Below, in pieces: positions 61,103 to 64,000 of a stretch of DNA of 64,000 bases. The stretch is taken from assembly GCF_031157315.1 (NCBI RefSeq), contig NZ_JAVIFU010000023.1, positions 1 through 64,000 on the forward strand, read 5' to 3'. The position numbers and the translations under genes were made by a program. Within the stretch, counting starts at the first letter, position 1; each line of letters opens with the position of its first letter. The notes beneath the pieces are model-generated. The model worked only from the letters and a program-made list of their open reading frames with translations, did no database searches and was not told the origin of the DNA. This DNA comes from Paenibacillus sp. LHD-38. Its GTDB lineage: Bacteria; Bacillota; Bacilli; Paenibacillales; Paenibacillaceae.

Positions 61103-64000
61103 TTACTCCCCCTCAAGCTGCTGCCATATCTCTTCCTTCGAAGGCTTGCTCAGCTTCCTATATTCATTACCGTCAAATTGGGCATCGAACTGACAGACGG
61201 CTTTATAATCGCAATACTGGCAAGGAGTCTTTGTTCCCATGCGATAGGGCTCTATGGATACATCGCCCGCTTGAATCGAGCTTCCAATCCGGCTAATCGT
61301 ATTTCTCACAGAATGCCTAAGCACGTCCCATTGCTCATTGGAGACAACGGAGGAGCTGCTGTAAAAGCTTCCGTCACGCTTCAAGGCAACCGGAAGCAGC
61401 TCTGAATAACCGGTTTCTAATTCATCATCCATCAGCTTCACCGTTTCCGGATCTGCCGTAACGAGTCCGCGCATTTTGAAGCGCTTTAGCAGCCGATCAT
61501 TCGCATCCATGGGGCTAATACCGTTGGTAAGCGCCAAAATAGGATTATGAACATGGAAATACAGAACGCCGGCCGGAGAAGCAGGCTGCCCCAGCCATTC
61601 GGTGGCATGCGTTACCAAAACGTCGAGATAAGTAAGCATTTGGAGAGATAGGCCGTATGCGACTTCCTCCAGTCTAAGATGTGTCGAGCTCGATTTGTAA
61701 TCAAGCACGCGCAGCAGCAGACCTTCCTCTGTCTCCGCTGCGTCAACACGGTCAATTCTCCCGATAATTTCGATTTCCCCGCCAGCTTCAAGCGGAATGC
61801 GCAGAGAGGGCAGCGTACCGTCAGGGCCAAAATCGACCTCGGTCCCAACAGGCTGAAATTGTGCTCTCCGTGCATGTTCGCCCAGCATGAGCGCCGCTTG
61901 CCAAACAATCTCCTTCAGCTTACGGGCGATATACTTAAACCGGCTGCTGCTAAGCAGAATTTGAGATTGCAGCTTTGGAACCAGCTCGTCGACGGTTTGC
62001 GAGACGACGGCCTTCAGCTCCGCTTCGGACGCCTTGCCCCATCCGCCTCCTAACCCTGTCGCCAGCTTGCTCAGCGCCGCATGGAACAGCTGCCCTACGT
62101 CAGGAGCGTCAAGCCGGTAAAGCTTTCTCTCCCGGAGCCTTAAGCCATGTATCGCAAAATGTTGGAACGGACAGGATACGAACCGTTCCATCCGTGAAAC
62201 ACTGACTTGCAATCGCGCTCCATAAAGCTCTCTAGCCGTGTCCTTAGTAAGGAAATTCGCCTTGTTCTCATAGGTCAGCGAGCCTGTAAGGAGCTGAAGC
62301 TTTAACTGCCATTCCGGCCGGATGGCATACCAATTGTACAAATCCCACCAAAAAGGCGCGATATCCGAACCCTGCTGCCATTTTCGAATAGCGCCGATCA
62401 TATAGGACATCGTTCGCTGAGGCTGCGACACGAACATCCTTTGCTCCGAGATGGGCATGTTCGGAGATGGCTCTGCGGCGACGCTTTGTACTGGAATACC
62501 AGGGAACAGCTGCCGAACATGGCGAACAATCTCCGAGGGAAGCAAGCTCTTGCCTTCCTCATCCGCCTGAGCCCAGCTTAGCCATAAATGGCGGCTTGGC
62601 GTAGTCAGGGCGTTATAGATCATAAACCGTTCATCGAGCAATCGTCGACGGACACCCGGTGCCATGGCCATGCCGTCCTCCGCGAGCCGCTCCCGTTCCG
62701 CTTCGGTCAGAATACCGTCCTCTTTCACGCGCATTGGCATGACACCGTCATTGGCGCCGAGCACATAACATACCTGCACATGGCCGGACCTCGTCCGGTC
62801 CATGCTTCCTATCAATACCTGATCAAGCGCGGGAGGGACGGCTGCAAGCTTCAAGCTGTCCAATCCCGCTTCGACCATGCCCGAGAAGAGCTCCGGCGAA
62901 ACGGATTGCTGTCCTGCCAGCTCCACAAGTTGATCCAGCAGCTGTATGACACCGTCCCACAGCTGCCTATGGCTTCTTCCTCGCTGCGTTTTACCGGCCT
63001 GTATGTCCTGTATGCCCCAACGCTCCAAACGATCCGCGGCTTCAGAATGCTCTAGGAGACGGTACAACGCTTCGCACATTTCTTGAACGTTAATCGCTTT
63101 CTTCAAAGCTTCTCCAAAGCGGCGCAGCGGCGGCACAACAGCTTCTTTGGCAGCAAGCACGATATCGAATTCCCGCTGTGCTTTTTCACTTATTTTGATC
63201 TCTATATCTTCATCGTCATCCAGCGATACCGGGACTAAAGGATGCCAGCGCTTGTTATCAAGCCATTTCCACCCATCAATACCAGCTGCCAAGGCGTAAT
63301 TCTCCAGCAGGTCAAACCATTCCCTAAGCAAGCTGCCATCCAAAGGAAACAGCATTTCGGTTTTTACGCAGCGGAACACCGCATCATACCGCCAGCCAAA
63401 CAATACTGTCTCTAGGGCTGAGCGGATGAACTCTATGAGCGGATGATGAACAGCTTTTTCCTTCTGATCGACAAAATAGGGAATGCCGTAATCGAAAAAA
63501 ACAAGCCCGATATAGTCGGTATAATCCTCCGCATTACGAACCATCACTGCGATATCCCGCCAGCGAAGCTCTTCTGATCTCGCTCTGCGCACGATGTCGC
63601 GGGCGACAGCCTCAACCTCGGCCCTCCGGTTAGCCGCTGCATGCAGCGATACCCCGCAGCGAGAATCCTCGCAATCGAGCACAGCTCGATCCGTGAGCAG
63701 CATCGGAATCCGTTCACTGTAATGCTTCTCCAAATGAGCAAGCATTGGACTGCGCTTAAAACGGATCGGTGGGCTTTCGCCCAGCATAATCGGTTCCTCA
63801 ACTTCAACATTGTGTGCGGCTGCCAGCGCCATTAGCGTGTTGTAAGTTTCAGCTGTAGGATGGAACAGATCCAGCTCATGCGGCTGCTCTCCTATTCCAT
63901 AAGGCCGGTTAAGCGTTAATGTAACCGTCACCTGTGCGGAGGATGCGATTAACGCACCTAAAGCCTCATATTCAGTTGGGGTAAAGCCATAAAAGCCGTC
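61103..64000 (-). CDS. addB: ATP-dependent helicase/nuclease subunit B (partial at right edge)
   Basis: The C-terminal 965 residues of AddB (full length is usually about 1160). The frame remains open to base 64000, reading DGFYGFTPTEYEALGALIAS before the GTG at 63931, so that GTG is internal. AddB scans for Chi and carries the second nuclease: LRVLDYKSSSTHL is the nuclease motif, and four Cys (FVSCPFQHFA plus TPCQYCDYKAVCQFD) form the iron-sulfur cluster. The stop lies six bases before addA, as expected for the addBA operon. Confidence 0.95.
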   Translation of the reverse strand, partial: DGFYGFTPTEYEALGALIASSAQVTVTLTLNRPYGIGEQPHELDLFHPTAETYNTLMALAAAHNVEVEEPIMLGESPPIRFKRSPMLAHLEKHYSERIPMLLTDRAVLDCEDSRCGVSLHAAANRRAEVEAVARDIVRRARSEELRWRDIAVMVRNAEDYTDYIGLVFFDYGIPYFVDQKEKAVHHPLIEFIRSALETVLFGWRYDAVFRCVKTEMLFPLDGSLLREWFDLLENYALAAGIDGWKWLDNKRWHPLVPVSLDDDEDIEIKISEKAQREFDIVLAAKEAVVPPLRRFGEALKKAINVQEMCEALYRLLEHSEAADRLERWGIQDIQAGKTQRGRSHRQLWDGVIQLLDQLVELAGQQSVSPELFSGMVEAGLDSLKLAAVPPALDQVLIGSMDRTRSGHVQVCYVLGANDGVMPMRVKEDGILTEAERERLAEDGMAMAPGVRRRLLDERFMIYNALTTPSRHLWLSWAQADEEGKSLLPSEIVRHVRQLFPGIPVQSVAAEPSPNMPISEQRMFVSQPQRTMSYMIGAIRKWQQGSDIAPFWWDLYNWYAIRPEWQLKLQLLTGSLTYENKANFLTKDTARELYGARLQVSVSRMERFVSCPFQHFAIHGLRLRERKLYRLDAPDVGQLFHAALSKLATGLGGGWGKASEAELKAVVSQTVDELVPKLQSQILLSSSRFKYIARKLKEIVWQAALMLGEHARRAQFQPVGTEVDFGPDGTLPSLRIPLEAGGEIEIIGRIDRVDAAETEEGLLLRVLDYKSSSTHLRLEEVAYGLSLQMLTYLDVLVTHATEWLGQPASPAGVLYFHVHNPILALTNGISPMDANDRLLKRFKMRGLVTADPETVKLMDDELETGYSELLPVALKRDGSFYSSSSVVSNEQWDVLRHSVRNTISRIGSSIQAGDVSIEPYRMGTKTPCQYCDYKAVCQFDAQFDGNEYRKLSKPSKEEIWQQLEGE

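Noticed and set aside
1..64000. Insertion sequences, prophage, CRISPR arrays, tRNA genes
   Set aside because: No transposase, integrase, direct-repeat array or tRNA cloverleaf was recognised anywhere in the window.

Overview
This 64 kb window is chromosomal DNA from an endospore-forming, low-to-moderate GC Firmicute, most likely Paenibacillus or a close relative in the Paenibacillaceae. The indicators are a gerP spore-coat operon, a sporulenol/hopene cyclase, the sporulation pair yqfC-yqfD, type B RNase P RNA, a glycine T-box leader, and a long block that follows Bacillus gene order (rpsU-yqeY-yqeZ-floA-yqfC-yqfD-phoH-pgpH-ybeY-dgkA-cdd-era-yqzL-recO-glyQ-glyS-yqfL-yqxD-dnaG-rpoD-trmK-yqfO). 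No IS element, prophage, CRISPR array or tRNA gene was seen. The genus is an inference from gene content.

Layout. 1-3.2 kb: two small membrane proteins, an Hsp20-like protein, and divergent to it gerPA-PB-PC-PD-PE with a sigma-K-like promoter. 3.2-7.4 kb: a YeiH-type exporter divergent from a LysR regulator with a clear inverted repeat between them, then a squalene-hopene/sporulenol cyclase. 7.4-12.3 kb: a gluconate unit (kinase, short 6-phosphogluconate dehydrogenase, RpiR regulator, GntP permease). 12.5-20.4 kb: a glycogen operon glgB-glgC-glgD-glgA followed by a GH15 glucosidase in place of a phosphorylase. 20.4-32.3 kb: mixed accessory genes: a tandem zinc-knuckle mini-protein, a PAS-PAS-HTH regulator, HelD, a queuosine-precursor transporter, a membrane alpha/beta hydrolase overlapping a YlmA-type ABC ATPase, the small alarmone synthetase SasA/RelP, small unknowns, YpuI and a secreted subtilase.

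32.3-56.1 kb is housekeeping: rnpB, yqfO, trmK, the major sigma factor, primase, glycyl-tRNA synthetase behind its T-box, RecO, Era, cytidine deaminase, undecaprenol kinase, YbeY, the c-di-AMP phosphodiesterase PgpH, PhoH, YqfD/YqfC, flotillin FloA with its NfeD partner, YqeY, ribosomal protein S21 and a HIT protein. 56.2-64 kb holds two unknown small proteins and addA-addB, with addB running off the right edge. From 32.3 kb on every gene is on the minus strand.

The strongest unusual signals are: (1) yqxD, whose conserved N-terminus is open in frame but has no ATG/GTG/TTG, only an ATT at ideal distance from an excellent Shine-Dalgarno; (2) a perfect 13-bp terminator-like hairpin between ypuI and a DUF1540 gene whose 3' arm contains the DUF1540 ribosome binding site; (3) a 79-residue protein made of two identically spaced C-x4-C-x9-C-x2-H units beside a PAS-PAS-XRE regulator with a perfect 20-bp palindrome upstream; (4) a glycogen operon with GH15 instead of GlgP; (5) a gerP operon with no gerPF in the usual last place. 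TTG starts behind strong ribosome binding sites are frequent.
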